Position numbers and translations under genes: made by a program. DNA of 64,000 bases from Pythium myriotylum (Eukaryota; Oomycota; Peronosporomycetes; Pythiales; Pythiaceae), in assembly GCA_023091665.1 (NCBI GenBank), contig JALJCQ010000011.1, positions 1,488,001 through 1,552,000 on the forward strand, given 5' to 3'. Numbering within the stretch: the first letter of the stretch is position 1; every line of letters begins with the position of its first letter. This document shows positions 11,366 through 21,963 of the stretch, piece after piece. Under the pieces are notes generated by a model. It saw only the letters and a program-made list of their open reading frames with translations, did not search any database and was not told the origin of the DNA.

Positions 11366-12223
11366 ATGGACTCGGAGCCGAGGTGAGAAGCTGTTCATCT
11401 GTGTGCGACAGCAAGCCACGAGGCGGCTCAATGAAAGTTGTGTTCGTTTACAGCGCAGAGACGACGACACTGCGGATTAGCAACTTTCGACGGCCGTTCA
11501 CCCTCAATGCTGTTCAGGTCCGTTGGTCGTCGCGCCATGTTATCCCAGAACGTGTATTCACGAGTTGTGGTGTCGACAGGCATACTTGCAACAACGTGGC
11601 CCGATGGTGGATGGCGGTTTCTGGATGGACTCGATCAAGACGCACTGCTTCATCACGTACGAGTCGCTTGCAGTGGTAAGTGGCATCTCTTTGTCATTTG
11701 TATTTGCTGCATGCAAATGTCGACATCGCTATTGCACATCAGGCGAGAGAGACAAGAGATTTAATTCATGGGGTCGTGTGGCCGCCCGAAACTGGACAAC
11801 CACTGTCTGTGGCATACTCGACGACAACAGCGATGGAGGTAAGGGTCGTTTGGGGCGCGGCAAAACTTCTTTGTAAATCCTGAATCGTGGTGCTCCGTCA
11901 AGGTTGTCATCCATGGGCCACCACCGGAAGAGCCCCATGACAACACATCATTGAAGCGGAAAGCATCTGGGGAGACGACTCCAAGGTCCCGAGTGATTAA
12001 AGGACGCGGTGAGGATCGTATTTTTAATTGTTGTACCTGTGCGAAGTGTGCTTAAAGACTTTTTGTAGGCGCACCTGTGTCGATTGATTCACGTTTTTTC
12101 AAGACCGATGCAAAACCAATGCTCTACTTTCTTCCTGTGCCTGATAGTGAGGTCTCCCGTCGCAAACGAGAACGGGAGCAGCCGTGCAAGAAACAAGAGG
12201 AGGCTGCGAAGCCTGAGCAATAG
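11366..12223 (+). CDS. Acinus-like splicing/EJC protein: RRM-like domain plus RNPS1-SAP18-binding motif, 6 exons
   Basis: Six small exons (11366-11382, 11454-11517, 11580-11675, 11743-11838, 11903-12008, 12069-12223) are separated by introns of 60-71 nt, and all are in consistent phase, giving about 177 residues. Acinus scaffolds the ASAP complex with RNPS1 and SAP18 at exon-junction complexes and spliceosomes. Recognisable are the RRM-like core (TTTLRISNFRRPFTLNAVQ and GGFWMDSIKTHCFITY, the family signature FWMDxIKxHC(F/Y)). Near the C-terminus is a short RSB-type motif (SRFFKTDAKPMLYFLPV) matching the segment that binds RNPS1/SAP18. The tail is K/R/E-rich. Human and plant Acinus are far longer, with SAP and RS regions, so this is either a minimal form or lacks unseen 5' exons. 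Confidence 0.8.
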
Positions 12224-12286
12224 GGTTTCAACAGCTAAGACCAGCGATTCGTAGGTGAATTGTGAATGTTAAGTGGCGCAACTACC

Positions 12287-15200
12287 TTAAAACTCGAACG
12301 CCAGATCATCGTTCTCATTCGCGTATAGTACATCGTGTTCGAGGCTGAGCTTGGCGTCGTACAGCATCGACAAACAGTTGGTCGAGTAAACACGGGTTGA
12401 ATCTCGCTGCTGGAGAATTCGAACAAGCGTTCGCACGGCTGACAGGATCTCGTCCTTTCGGATTGGATTCACGTCATGCATTTCCGTGGACGCCCCTCCT
12501 GCGCCCCCACCTCCACCACCATCTTGGGCATCGTCCTGACCTCCAAGCTGGTCATCAGTATGGTGAGCAGCGGCTTCATTCTCCCGGTCGATTGCCGCTG
12601 TCATACGGTGCAAGTTATGGAACAACCAATCGTACAGATACGGGGGAGACTTGGTCTGTACGGCCTGCCATATTATGGGGTCGTCCTCCTGGGTGGCAAC
12701 GTGGATGAGGTGCACAAGCGTGAACGAGAGCTGCGTCTCCAGCTGTTCCTTGTAACGAAACTCTGTCACATCCTTGAGATCTGACGCGGTTTCAAGAGCA
12801 TCCATTGTTGCTTGGAGTGCCGATTGATAAAACGATCCGTACGAGCTACGGGAAACAGGCACACGTAGCGCGCTGCATGAGCTGATGCGAACCTTAAAAT
12901 TCTCTTGCTGTGCCATCGCGCTAATCAAAGCCTGGAATACACTAGGAGCCCAATGGACGGAAGCTAACGGAAGACCTGGACAGAGCAACACCTTTGCAAT
13001 TGCGTGGCAAGCGTTCCATCGCACTTTAGGAGAGCCCGCATTGATCTTCGTCGCGAGGATTTGCATCGTTTGTGCTAGAAGATCCTGGAGCGCGTGCGCT
13101 TCGTTGGCTGATACATTGCTAATAAACGGTTCAAAAAACGCCCAACGACAGACAAGTCCGAGAGTTCGAGCGACACTTGACGCAACTTTGTCGTTGTCGT
13201 TGATGTACACCAACATCTTCTCCACAATATTGCGCAGTTGGTAGGCGGGTAGCAGCTCGTACAACACCATTGTATCCGAAAGATTGGTCGAAGGCGGCGC
13301 TGGCGCCGGTAATGGGGCGACACTCAACAGGTCGATCTCACCAAGTTCCCGTTTACCGACAAAGTTCGGAAAAGTTACCGCGGGGGGAGGTGTAGTGAAC
13401 GCCTCTGGTCCAGTAGTGGTGCATACATTTCCAAGCGCCCACGCAGCCCGAACGCGAACGTTCAATGTTGAATCGCTGAGAGCATCGAGCGCTGCTGTCA
13501 CAACAGCAATAGCTAGTTCTCGAGTCTTGAAAGCCGGCGTTAAACACAGAGATCCTAGCAGACGAAATCCAGACGCCCGGACAACTGGCGAGCTGTCTCG
13601 CGGCGTCTGCATGAAGATGCGAGTGTAGGTGTCCAACGCCTGAGCTCCTGGCGTGGGTCTTGCAGCGGGGACATGACGGGAAGACGATGGTCTCGCCTGG
13701 AGGTATTCCCAGTCCTGCGGGCGAAGCAGTGTGAAACACGCACACACGCTCGCACGCACATGATGGGACGTATCGTGAAATGCCCGAATCAAGTTCGTCG
13801 CCATAAAATCGAGGCACTCCTTTTTCGTGACAGGAGCGATTTTCTCGCGGATGAGCTGTTCGTCGCTCCCGCTTGCTTTTCTCTCTCCTTCAGACCCGGA
13901 TTCAGCTCCACCCTTGATGTAATTTTCCAAAATCTTCACTGCCTGAAGACGCACATTTGGGTCCATGTCTTGAAATGCACACAACATAAACTCGGACAGA
14001 CGTTTCCAATTGGTCGTGAGCGCGTGCGGGTAATTCTTCGCTACTTTTGATAACAGCGACATTGCCTCAAGTCGCATGAGGCTCCGAGAGGAATCGTCCG
14101 GCCGTGATGCAATGAGTAAAAGCTCCTCCACAAATGAGCGCTTGCTTAGTGCGGATGTACCGCATAAAATCTTGACTTGGGCAACGTCGATCTTCTGTTT
14201 TGCGCTGCTGATTGTTGTCATCCATTCGAGGAGCGCGGGGATCGGCTCTTGCACGTTCAAGAGCGCCGAGAAGCACGATATACTCGCCATACGAACACTG
14301 TGATCTTTGAATACGAAAATGAAGTAAGTGAGTCCAATACCACTAGAAGGCACGAAAAAGTAGTATCGTACCAGTTGAGGATGTTGCAACATAGAGACTT
14401 GACGCTAAGGCTTTAATTATGTCCGCTAATGGGGGCGTCAAATCGCTTCTGTCGAGCATCGCCGTGACGCTGGCGTAGGGGCAATGCTGAATGACCGAGC
14501 TGGTAGTTTTCAAAGCTTGTACAAGAGGTACTGCTCCTCCTCTCTCGTTTTGGATGCAGTACACTAGCGTGATGTGGACTTGGTACAGCATGTATGAAAT
14601 GCGCTTGGGCATTGAGGCAAACGATGTCGACGGAGCAATGACGCTCGACGAGTGGCGGAAATATTGCTTCAGCGGAATCTTCTCCCAACAAGCTTCGAGG
14701 AACTTAGCTGCCGCGACACGTACACGCTCGCTCGGATCAGTGATCAGTAGTGTGAGTACGGATGGCGTGTTTCCAAACAGCGTCATGAACGGCGTCGTTT
14801 GCTCTGGTAGATACAAACCAACGGACGATGTGATGGCCCGTGGGAAACGATTCGCCACGCTTTCTAAGGTATGGAGAACTGTGACGCGCAACCGTGCGAG
14901 CAAGCCATCGCCCGTTTGGCTTCGAGTGCTTCCAGCACTGCTACCTCCTCCATCCGATCCACAAACAGACGAATCCGAATCACCTGGCGGAAGTTCCTCT
15001 TGAAGGGAGAAGATGATTTCGCTCTCGTCGTGCTTTAGCGTCAGTCCTTGACCGACAACCTGACGCATCGAGCCCAGAAGACTCGGCAGTTCCGTCTCAA
15101 TGCGGTCATTGAGTTTGTCGAAATCCGAGTTCACGATCATGTAAATGCACTTCATACTACAGGTGCATGCCTTGACGAGAATCCGTTCGTTGTCGCCTCT

Positions 15201-15977
15201 CGTGAGGCTCAACGATTGCTGGCGAAAGTTCTCCACGACCATACGCAACAACGATGCAAAGTATCGATGCACCTCTGGGATCTTGGCCGCCTGGGTACAG
15301 ATATTGGAGACGCAGCTCGTCGCAGCGTACCGAGCTTCAATGTCGACCCCCGATGGGTCGAGATACTTGAGCAGCACTGCAAAGAGCAAATCAAAGGCCT
15401 CGGTTGTTACTCGATCCGCGTTGTCGTGGAGCACGAGCCCGAGCGCACGGATCGTGTTCGCCGTGTACCACGACGAGCAGCTTTTGATAAAGTTGAGAAA
15501 GAACTCGACCACGACCTGTAGCTGCTCGGGCGCGAACACGACCTTATCCTTCATGCACGCCTTATGCACGAACCGCGTGAATTCGGAGCAGAGCAAGTCC
15601 GAGCTGAGGGGCAGCACGCGCGCGAGCGCAGTGACGACCGCGGCCGTCTCGTCGCCGCGGATCCGCGAACTGGGCGCGACGACGCCGAGCAGCTGGCGCA
15701 GGATCTCCTCGAGCTCGACCGACGTGAGCTTGAGCACGCCGACGTCGGCCTCGAGGCGCTCGCGCACGGCGGTCCAGATCTTGCGGTCGCGCCGCTGGGC
15801 GCTGAGGTTCCATCCGGGCGCGTTCGGGCCGGAGGAGCTGGAGGCCGTGGAGCCGAGACTGCCCTGGTCGCCGCCGCCGCCGCCGCCGTGGGCGTGGGCG
15901 ATGGAGATGGGCTGGCTGCGCGCCGTGCCGAAGCCCATGGTGCGCCGGCCGAAAGCGTCAATGCGGCGCTGCGCCAT
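12287..15977 (-). CDS. HEAT-repeat protein, HEATR6-like
   Basis: Exon 1 (15977-14372) joins in phase 1 to exon 2 (14304-12287) across a 67-nt intron (GTACGA...TTCAAAG), giving about 1,207 residues. The first ATG in frame is at 15977 (MAQRRIDAFGRRTMGF). The frame is open further upstream but has no ATG. The chain consists of repeated amphipathic helix pairs typical of HEAT repeats, for example SERVRVAAAKFLEACW and STLNVRVRAAWALGNV. The length and the spaced HEAT blocks match HEAT repeat-containing protein 6, a scaffold of ill-defined function. A Gly run (GGGGGG) sits near residue 30, and a second Gly-rich insert (GGGGGGAGG) lies near the C-terminus. The start codon faces coilin across about 200 bp. 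Confidence 0.85.
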
Positions 15978-16120
15978 GGCGCTGAGTTGGCGCTGCGACG
16001 CGGCACACGCGAGCCCCGCGTCCCAGCGCGAGCGCTTCTCTGCATTCGAGTCGGCAACTATGCGATCCCTCGTTGGACGCTGGCTCGCGTCCCGAACCCA
16101 ACCGAGGCGACCGCGATTAT

Positions 16121-16129
16121 CAGCCAATC
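16121..16129 (+). promoter_or_regulatory. CCAAT box (CAGCCAATC) in the HEATR6-coilin divergent promoter
   Basis: An exact CAGCCAATC lies between the start codons of the HEATR6-like gene (15977, minus) and coilin (16180, plus). The same 9-mer recurs in other upstream regions of this window (19886, 26401, 26462), which supports a shared NF-Y-type element. It is 51 bp upstream of the coilin ATG. Confidence 0.5.
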
Positions 16130-16179
16130 GTAGAAGTCGGTTAACTTAAGCGAGAGGCGGAGCTGCTCAAGAGACCCAG

Positions 16180-17921
16180 ATGGAAATGGCCGGTCGCGGG
16201 TACCTGCGCGCGCTCGCGGCGGCGCCGGCCGTGCGCGTCAAGCTGCTCTTCGTGGACGAGATCGCGGCGCACATGAATCGCCACCGCGGGTTCTCGTCGT
16301 GCTGGTTCCTCGTGCCGAGCCACGCCAAGATCGTGGGCGACCTGCTCCACGAGATCGCGCACGAGTTCGATCTACTGGAGCGCTGTCCAGCGGGTCTTGA
16401 GCTGCTGCTGGATGGGTCCCATGTGTTGGCAAACCAAGAGATCGACGTGATCCGCGACAACGACACGCTCGGCGTGCAGTGCGCCGTGTTCACGACCGAG
16501 GAGACTGATCGGCTGGAGAGCTCGACGAAGAAACCGAGCAAGAAGCGCGCGCGGGAAGCTGAGAGCTCCAAGGGTGGCGAGTCGCAAGGAAAGAAGACCA
16601 AGCGACGTGAAACCGATGCGAATAGCGCCAAGGTGCAGGAGCAGACGACTGCCGCTAGCACCGACACTACGCGCAGCGGAACATCGCGCTCCCGTCGGAA
16701 GCCGGTACTCCCGGCACTTGATGTCGAAAGCAGCTCTAGCGATAGCTCAAGCAGCAGTAGCGACAGCAGTAGCGAAGAGGAACAGGCAACGAAACCGCCA
16801 AAAGCGAAGGCAACGAGAGAAGCTTTTAAGGCTGTTATGAAGGACACCGTGAAGGCCATGAAGCGGGACGTTACTGTCAAGCCCAGCAGCAGCTCGAGCA
16901 GTAGCTCTAGCTCTAGAGACAGTGATGACAGCAGCAGTGATAGTGACGACGACGAGCCCAAGGCATCGAGCAAGAATGTGAATGCGGGCAAGGCGAAACC
17001 TCCCAAAGACAATGTAGATAGAACCTCGGAGACGCGAACTCGCAGGAGAAGACGACCTCGTCGAAGACCGAAAAAGGAAACTTCTGAAGGAAAAACATGT
17101 GCCGCAAAGTCTCCAAAGCCACGACAGAACCAAACGGCAATTTCCGTGCTTCCCGCTACAAAAGATACTCCAACCTCGTCGAAAGAGATTCGCCCACTTC
17201 GAATTCGCGGAGTTCCTCCAGCCAACCAACGCGGGGGCAAGAACCACGTGCGATTTGACGCCCCACAAACTGCAAGCGCCAACTCAAAGGATGCATTCAC
17301 CACTATTTCCGTATCGCCCGATCTTCAGAAATATGGACCATCATCTGTGCAGAAAGCGTTGCCCAGACCTACCGAGCCTGTGCAAAAAGACAACGCGGTC
17401 AGCCCTCAACCAGTGAAGGACAAATGGAAGCGCCCATACGAGATCATCTCCAGCATCCACGACACGGAGCGGGTTGATCATCACAAACCAGTACGCCGGC
17501 AGAGAACGGTTGCATCATTACTTTCTACTAATCCCCACGCTTGTTGTAGACCTTGGATTCGGAGCTTGCAGCCTTCCCGCTAAAGCCTGCGGACTCCAGT
17601 TTGCCAACTATCCAAACCGATGATGTCGTCACTTACAAGACGTTGACACTGTGCATGAAGACATTCCAACCCGTCCTGAGCGATTGGCAGTGCGGCCAAG
17701 TCGTCGACGTCCTCGACGGGCAAGACTCGGCGACGATCATCCCTTACGAGCTGGTGTCGCCATCGACCTCGGGGGCAAAACTGGCGTGGAGGCCGTCTCG
17801 ACCGCTTGCTGGCGAGGACGCGAGTCTCAGCGTGTCCCTTTCGGAGATCAGCGAACTCCGATACCTCGAAGGGCCGACCAAACAAGCGATAGATGCAACC
17901 AACACCAACACCCAATCGTAA
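16180..17921 (+). CDS. Coilin-like Cajal body protein, 2 exons
   Basis: Exon 1 (16180-17490) and exon 2 (17550-17921) flank a 59-nt intron (GTACGC...TTGTAG, phase 0), giving about 560 residues. Coilin is the scaffold of Cajal bodies, where snRNPs mature. The N-terminus (VRVKLLFVDEIAAHMNRHRG, then CWFLVPSHAKIVGDLLHEI) matches the self-association/ubiquitin-like domain. The middle is a disordered Ser/Lys/Arg-rich region with long poly-Ser and acidic S/D patches, typical CK2 substrate-like. The C-terminal exon (VVTYKTLTLCMKTFQPVLSD, then GQVVDV) fits the coilin atypical Tudor domain. Only the end domains are conserved in the family, so the call rests on their order and on the disordered linker. 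It converges on PEPCK, with 71 bp between stop codons. Confidence 0.85.
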
Positions 17922-17992
17922 GCGCATGCAGAATTTTCATTTTGGTGTTTTTGGTTCGTTCAATCTACAGAAAGTCACGCAAAGCTGAGCTC

Positions 17993-19594
17993 TTACACAC
18001 GCGGGCCGTACACCGAGAGATCGTTGCCCGGGAGGATAAACTGCTTGAAGTTCTCGTGGAACTCGCGCGCGAGCTTCTGCGCCGTAGCATCAAACGCAGC
18101 CTTGTCGGCCCAGGCGTTGCGGGGATCAAGGATCTCCGACGGCACACCGGGGACCTCGGCAGGGATCTGGACGCCGAACACGGGGTCTTCCGTGAACTGC
18201 GTGTTGTTGATGCTGCCGTCAAGCACGGCGTCCACGCACTTGCGCGTGTACGAGAGCTTCATGCGCTTGCCGACACCGTAGGCGCCGCCGCTCCAGCCCG
18301 TGTTGATGAGGAACACGTGCGTGTTGTGCTCCTGGAGCTTCTTCTTGAGCAGGTCGGCGTAGACGGTCGGGTGGAGCGTCATGAAGGCGGCGCCAAAGCA
18401 CGTCGAGAACGTAGCCTGCGGCTCCGTGACGCCGCGCTCCGTACCGGCAACCTTGGCCGTGTAGCCCGAGAGGAAGTGGTACTGAGCCTGGCCCGGCGTG
18501 AGCTTGGACACTGGCGGAAGCACACCGTAGGCGTCGCACGTGAGGAAGATGACGGCGTTCGGGTGGTTGCCCTTCGACTCCTTCTGGTAGTTCGGGATGT
18601 GGTAGATCGGGTACGAGACGCGGCCGTTCTCCGTCTTGCTCTTGTTGTAGTAGTCAGGCTGGTTCGTGGCCTCGTCGATCCAGACGTTCTCAAGCATGGC
18701 GTCCGGGCGGATAGCGTTGAAGATATCTGGCTCGTTCTCGGCGCTGAGGTCGATCGTCTTCGCGTAGCAGCCGCCCTCAAAGTTGAAGACGCCTTCGTTG
18801 TCCCAGCCGTGCTCGTCATCACCAATGAGCTCGCGCTTGGGGTCGGCCGAGAGCGTCGTCTTGCCCGTGCCCGAGAGACCGAAGAAGATGGCAGTGTCGC
18901 CGGCCGGGCCGATGTTGGCCGAGGCGTGCATGGCCATGACGCCGTTGAGCGGGAGGTAGTAGTTCATCATCGAGAAGATGCCCTTCTTCATCTCACCGCC
19001 GTAGAAGGTGCCGCCAATGATCGCCAGGCGCTTCTCAATGTTGAAGATGACGAAGACCTCCGAGTGGAGACCGTGGGCCTTCCAGTCCTCATCGACGACG
19101 TTGCAGGCGTTGATGATCGTGAAGTCGGCGTTGAAGTTCTCGGCCACGTCCTTGAACTCTGGACGGATGAACATGTTGGTCACGAAGTGGTGCTGCCACG
19201 CGAGCTCCGTGATGATGCGCACGTTGAGGCGCGTCTTCTCGTTGACGCCGCAGTGGCCATCGAAGACGTACATGCGGTCGACGCCGCAGAAGTGCTTGGT
19301 GGCCTTGGCGAGCAGCGTGTCAAAGACCTCGGGGGTCGTGGGCTGGTTCACCTCGCCCCACCAGACGTGGTCCTCCGACGGCGCCTGCTTGACGATGAAC
19401 TTGTCCTTGGGCGAGCGGCCCGTGAACTTGCCCGTGTCGACGGCGAACGTGCCGTTGGCGACGAAGTGGCCTTCGTTGTACTTGCGCTCGTGCTCGGCGA
19501 GCTGCGCGTACGTGAGGTTGTGGTACACGGGGCACTTGTTGTCGATGCCGAGCGCGCCGAGGCCCACCTGCTGCGTCGTGGTTTCGTGCGACAT
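17993..19594 (-). CDS. pckA: Phosphoenolpyruvate carboxykinase (ATP), pckA type
   Basis: A single exon of 533 residues. It converts oxaloacetate plus ATP to phosphoenolpyruvate, CO2 and ADP, the entry step of gluconeogenesis. ATP-PEPCK hallmarks are visible: FTGRSPKDKFIV, the PEPCK-specific GGTFYGGEMKKG, the kinase-1 P-loop GLSGTGKTTLS (about residue 238), the metal-binding DDEHGW and the adenine-loop region near the C-terminus. The ATG at 19594 has an excellent context (GCCACCATG). The frame continues 20 codons upstream without an ATG, so a presequence is not supported and a cytosolic enzyme is expected. Its extreme GC3 bias suggests high expression and leaves the opposite strand open for more than 2 kb. 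An oomycete-type Inr lies about 55 bp upstream. Confidence 0.98.
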   Translation of the reverse strand: MSHETTTQQVGLGALGIDNKCPVYHNLTYAQLAEHERKYNEGHFVANGTFAVDTGKFTGRSPKDKFIVKQAPSEDHVWWGEVNQPTTPEVFDTLLAKATKHFCGVDRMYVFDGHCGVNEKTRLNVRIITELAWQHHFVTNMFIRPEFKDVAENFNADFTIINACNVVDEDWKAHGLHSEVFVIFNIEKRLAIIGGTFYGGEMKKGIFSMMNYYLPLNGVMAMHASANIGPAGDTAIFFGLSGTGKTTLSADPKRELIGDDEHGWDNEGVFNFEGGCYAKTIDLSAENEPDIFNAIRPDAMLENVWIDEATNQPDYYNKSKTENGRVSYPIYHIPNYQKESKGNHPNAVIFLTCDAYGVLPPVSKLTPGQAQYHFLSGYTAKVAGTERGVTEPQATFSTCFGAAFMTLHPTVYADLLKKKLQEHNTHVFLINTGWSGGAYGVGKRMKLSYTRKCVDAVLDGSINNTQFTEDPVFGVQIPAEVPGVPSEILDPRNAWADKAAFDATAQKLAREFHENFKQFILPGNDLSVYGPRV

Positions 19595-20425
19595 GGTGGC
19601 TTGAAGCGGAGAGAGCGAAGGGAGAGGACGAGGACGAGTCGAGGCGAATTGCAAAGTGAGCCGTCGCCATGGCGCCGCGGGGGATCGCGAGGCGGTCGGC
19701 CCGCTACGTCATTTGCGCGAACCCCACGAGAAACGCAGTGGGCGTCACGCGCGCGAGAGAGAGAGACGGAGGGCTCGGGGCATCTGCGACGGGTGACAGA
19801 GTTGAAGCTGCTCGACCCAGGGCTGACGCCGCGACGTCACTCCTGCGCCTTCTCTTGCGCAGAGCTCAGCGGGGTAGGGCTGAAACAGCCAATCCGCGTG
19901 CAGCTCGGCGAAACCCCTCTCCCAAAGCAGTAGATTTCATAATTGTCGCCCCGGGGGTACTATCTAGAGAGGGCCGCTTTCGACAGATGAGATGGGTGCG
20001 ACTGGCCAGGATCCACGAGCGCGACGTCACCAGGCCTCCGCCTCCGCCTGCGAACGAGAGCGCGCGCACGGCGGAACCCACGCACGCCCTGCAGCGAGTC
20101 GTTGGGGGGCGGCAATCTGATTCCGTCGACTGGGATTCGGCAGAGAAACGCGCCGCGCGTCGACAGCTTCAACGTGGCGTCCACAGGCGACGAGGCTGCT
20201 TCGAAGGAGACCAGACGTCTCTATGGCCCCGACGGCTCCATAGCCACGCGCCACCGAACGGGACGAGGCTTCTGCCACCAGTCGCACTTCAACTTGCAGA
20301 GTGATGGTCGACGAAACCCTGGTCAGGAGCTATTCCTGGGTGGGCATTTCTTATGCGACTCGGATGCAAAGCGACGGCGGCGGCTGCTTCGACACGTCCC
20401 AAGCACCGCGCGCGCGCGTGCGCCC
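19595..20425. other. Divergent intergenic region pckA / EF-hand gene, 831 bp
   Basis: It contains the pckA core promoter (19646-19661) and a CAGCCAATC box at 19886-19894. The 3' half is open in the frame of the EF-hand gene for about 108 codons but holds no ATG, and reads as basic low-complexity sequence. An upstream non-coding or very short 5' exon cannot be excluded. Nothing else is supported. Confidence 0.5.
19646..19661 (-). promoter_or_regulatory. Oomycete Inr/FPR core promoter element of pckA
   Basis: On the minus strand the sequence GCTCACTTTGCAATTC matches the known oomycete core promoter GCTCATTYYNCAWTTT at 14 of 16 positions, including the TCA(N)TTY Inr core and the CAATT flanking part. 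It ends 51 bp before the PEPCK ATG, which would give the short 5' leader usual in oomycetes. Confidence 0.65.
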
Positions 20426-21868
20426 ATGAGTGGCTACGACGCACGCGCGCACGGCAAGCGCATCCGCAGGCGCACGACTGGCAACTCGAACCTCCACGAC
20501 CGCTGGAAGTACCTCAGCGCCGATGTCGAAGACGTCATCGACGGCAGCACGCCCCGCATCAAGAAACCCACGCGAGACCGCCGACGAGATGCTGCGAGTC
20601 GCAACCGCGCGAAGAACGGCGCTGTCGCGTACGACATCGACGGCGACGGGCAGGTCGACATTCGCGAAATGCGACTAGCGAAGTTCCTGGATACGATGAT
20701 CGAGAAGCGGCAGCACGCGAATCCGGGGAACTCGGAAATGTCGGAGGCTGAGCTCCAGCAGATGCGGCAACAAGCCGGCAAGCTGCTCATCGCCAAAGAG
20801 TTTGTCGAACGGAACCAAGGCCAGCTATGGCGATATGGCTCCATGTTCGCCGAGAAGAACGAAGACCAAAGCGCCGAGTTCATTGCGGAGCACAAAAAGT
20901 TCCCCAAGATCATGGCATTTCTGGAGTCCGTGGAGCGCAGGCGAGTGATGCGATCATCACGCCACGTTCGAGGTGTCGTCAACCAGGACCCCCACCGCGA
21001 GCAGCCCGCCGATTTCCAGCGTCAGACATGGGTCGAGAGCGTCCGCAAGGTTAACAACGCGTCAACCTCAAAGTTCCCACTTCCTGATCTGCAACCAAAG
21101 CCTCGTGAGATTCACCCGTACCGGCAAGGCGACAACAATTACGACGATGGAGGCAGTGGGCTCGATGTCGTGACCAACGAATACGGCGCGATTGATGTGG
21201 ACGGAGACGGTGTCGTCGATGACGACGAAATGAAGCTCCACGTGCGATTAAAGGAGACGACTCTTGACGATCCTGCCACCGGCACTCGATCCGCGAAATC
21301 GCTCCGCAAAATGCAGCAGATGGAAGGCCGGCGAATGATGGCGCGGGATTTCGTGGCTCGCAATGAAGACAAGCTATGGCTCTACAACCCAGCATTCAAA
21401 GGCCGCTCGAAAGAATCCATTGTCGAGGAGATCGCGTCGACAGATCAATTCGCGAAAGAGTTCAACAAGCTCCGCTCCAAGGAACGAGTGCTCACGCTGA
21501 AATCCTCGATGGGCGTGGCCGGCTGCATCGTCCAGATCCCGCTCGCAGAGCTGCCGAACGACCCGCAAGGAGCGACTGAGTTTCGCCACGTGCGCGACCG
21601 CACCGAGCTGCTGCTCGCGCGGCGCGAGCTCATGAAGCCGCCGGACCAGCGCATGGCCGCGCTGCTCGCCAAGACCGGCGCGGTGCCCGGGACCGTCCCA
21701 TCGCTGCCCTTCGGCGCCGTACGCGAGGCCAGACGCACGTCTACGCCGCTGGGCCGCACGCGTAGCGAGGGGCTGCTCACGGGGCTGCCCCGGATCTACG
21801 ACACCCCTCGGCGGATAGAACCGACAGGGAGCTTCTCGGTGACCAAGTGGAAGTTTGGGGATCACTAA
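20426..21868 (+). CDS. Two-EF-hand protein with duplicated module, function unknown
   Basis: A single exon of 480 residues. The ATG at 20426 is the first in frame. Two canonical 12-residue EF-hand loops are present, DIDGDGQVDIRE (about residue 69) and DVDGDGVVDDDE (about 256), with D/D/D/D/E ligands at positions 1, 3, 5, 9 and 12. Each is followed by a similar helix-rich block: (K/R)xxIAKEFVERNQGQLWRYG in the first, MMARDFVARNEDKLWLYN in the second. The protein is therefore an internal duplication of an approximately 190-residue module. The N-terminus is strongly basic (KRIRRRTTG). Calcium binding is expected from the loops. The cellular role is unknown, though such modules are frequent in flagellar proteins of protists. 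The stop is only 95 bp from the next ATG on the same strand. Confidence 0.85.
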   Translation: MSGYDARAHGKRIRRRTTGNSNLHDRWKYLSADVEDVIDGSTPRIKKPTRDRRRDAASRNRAKNGAVAYDIDGDGQVDIREMRLAKFLDTMIEKRQHANPGNSEMSEAELQQMRQQAGKLLIAKEFVERNQGQLWRYGSMFAEKNEDQSAEFIAEHKKFPKIMAFLESVERRRVMRSSRHVRGVVNQDPHREQPADFQRQTWVESVRKVNNASTSKFPLPDLQPKPREIHPYRQGDNNYDDGGSGLDVVTNEYGAIDVDGDGVVDDDEMKLHVRLKETTLDDPATGTRSAKSLRKMQQMEGRRMMARDFVARNEDKLWLYNPAFKGRSKESIVEEIASTDQFAKEFNKLRSKERVLTLKSSMGVAGCIVQIPLAELPNDPQGATEFRHVRDRTELLLARRELMKPPDQRMAALLAKTGAVPGTVPSLPFGAVREARRTSTPLGRTRSEGLLTGLPRIYDTPRRIEPTGSFSVTKWKFGDH

Positions 21869-21896
21869 ACGTAGTACATTCTAGAACGCCCGGATT

Positions 21897-21914
21897 TGTG
21901 ACTTATGAGTCACA
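21897..21914. promoter_or_regulatory. Dyad TGTGACT-TATG-AGTCACA upstream of the TTI2-like gene
   Basis: A perfect 7-bp inverted repeat with a 4-bp spacer contains a TGAGTCA bZIP/AP-1-type core. It sits in the 95-bp gap, 50 bp before the downstream ATG. The position within such a short promoter makes it a candidate operator. Confidence 0.4.
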
Positions 21915-21963
21915 GATTTTTGTGACGCGTATTTTGTGCGGGAGTATTTATTGTCGTGTGGGA

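Noticed and set aside
17918..17978. Possible extra intron at the coilin 3' end (GTAAGC...CTACAG)
   Set aside because: The following exon would run into the PEPCK 3' end with no conserved sequence; the TAA at 17919 gives a sensible Tudor-domain end. Not fully excluded.
19595..19654. In-frame N-terminal extension of PEPCK resembling a mitochondrial presequence
   Set aside because: No ATG upstream of 19594, and the core promoter element overlaps the extension, so it would be leader sequence.
17651..19933. Long open frame (about 760 codons) on the plus strand over PEPCK
   Set aside because: Antisense shadow of the highly biased pckA gene.
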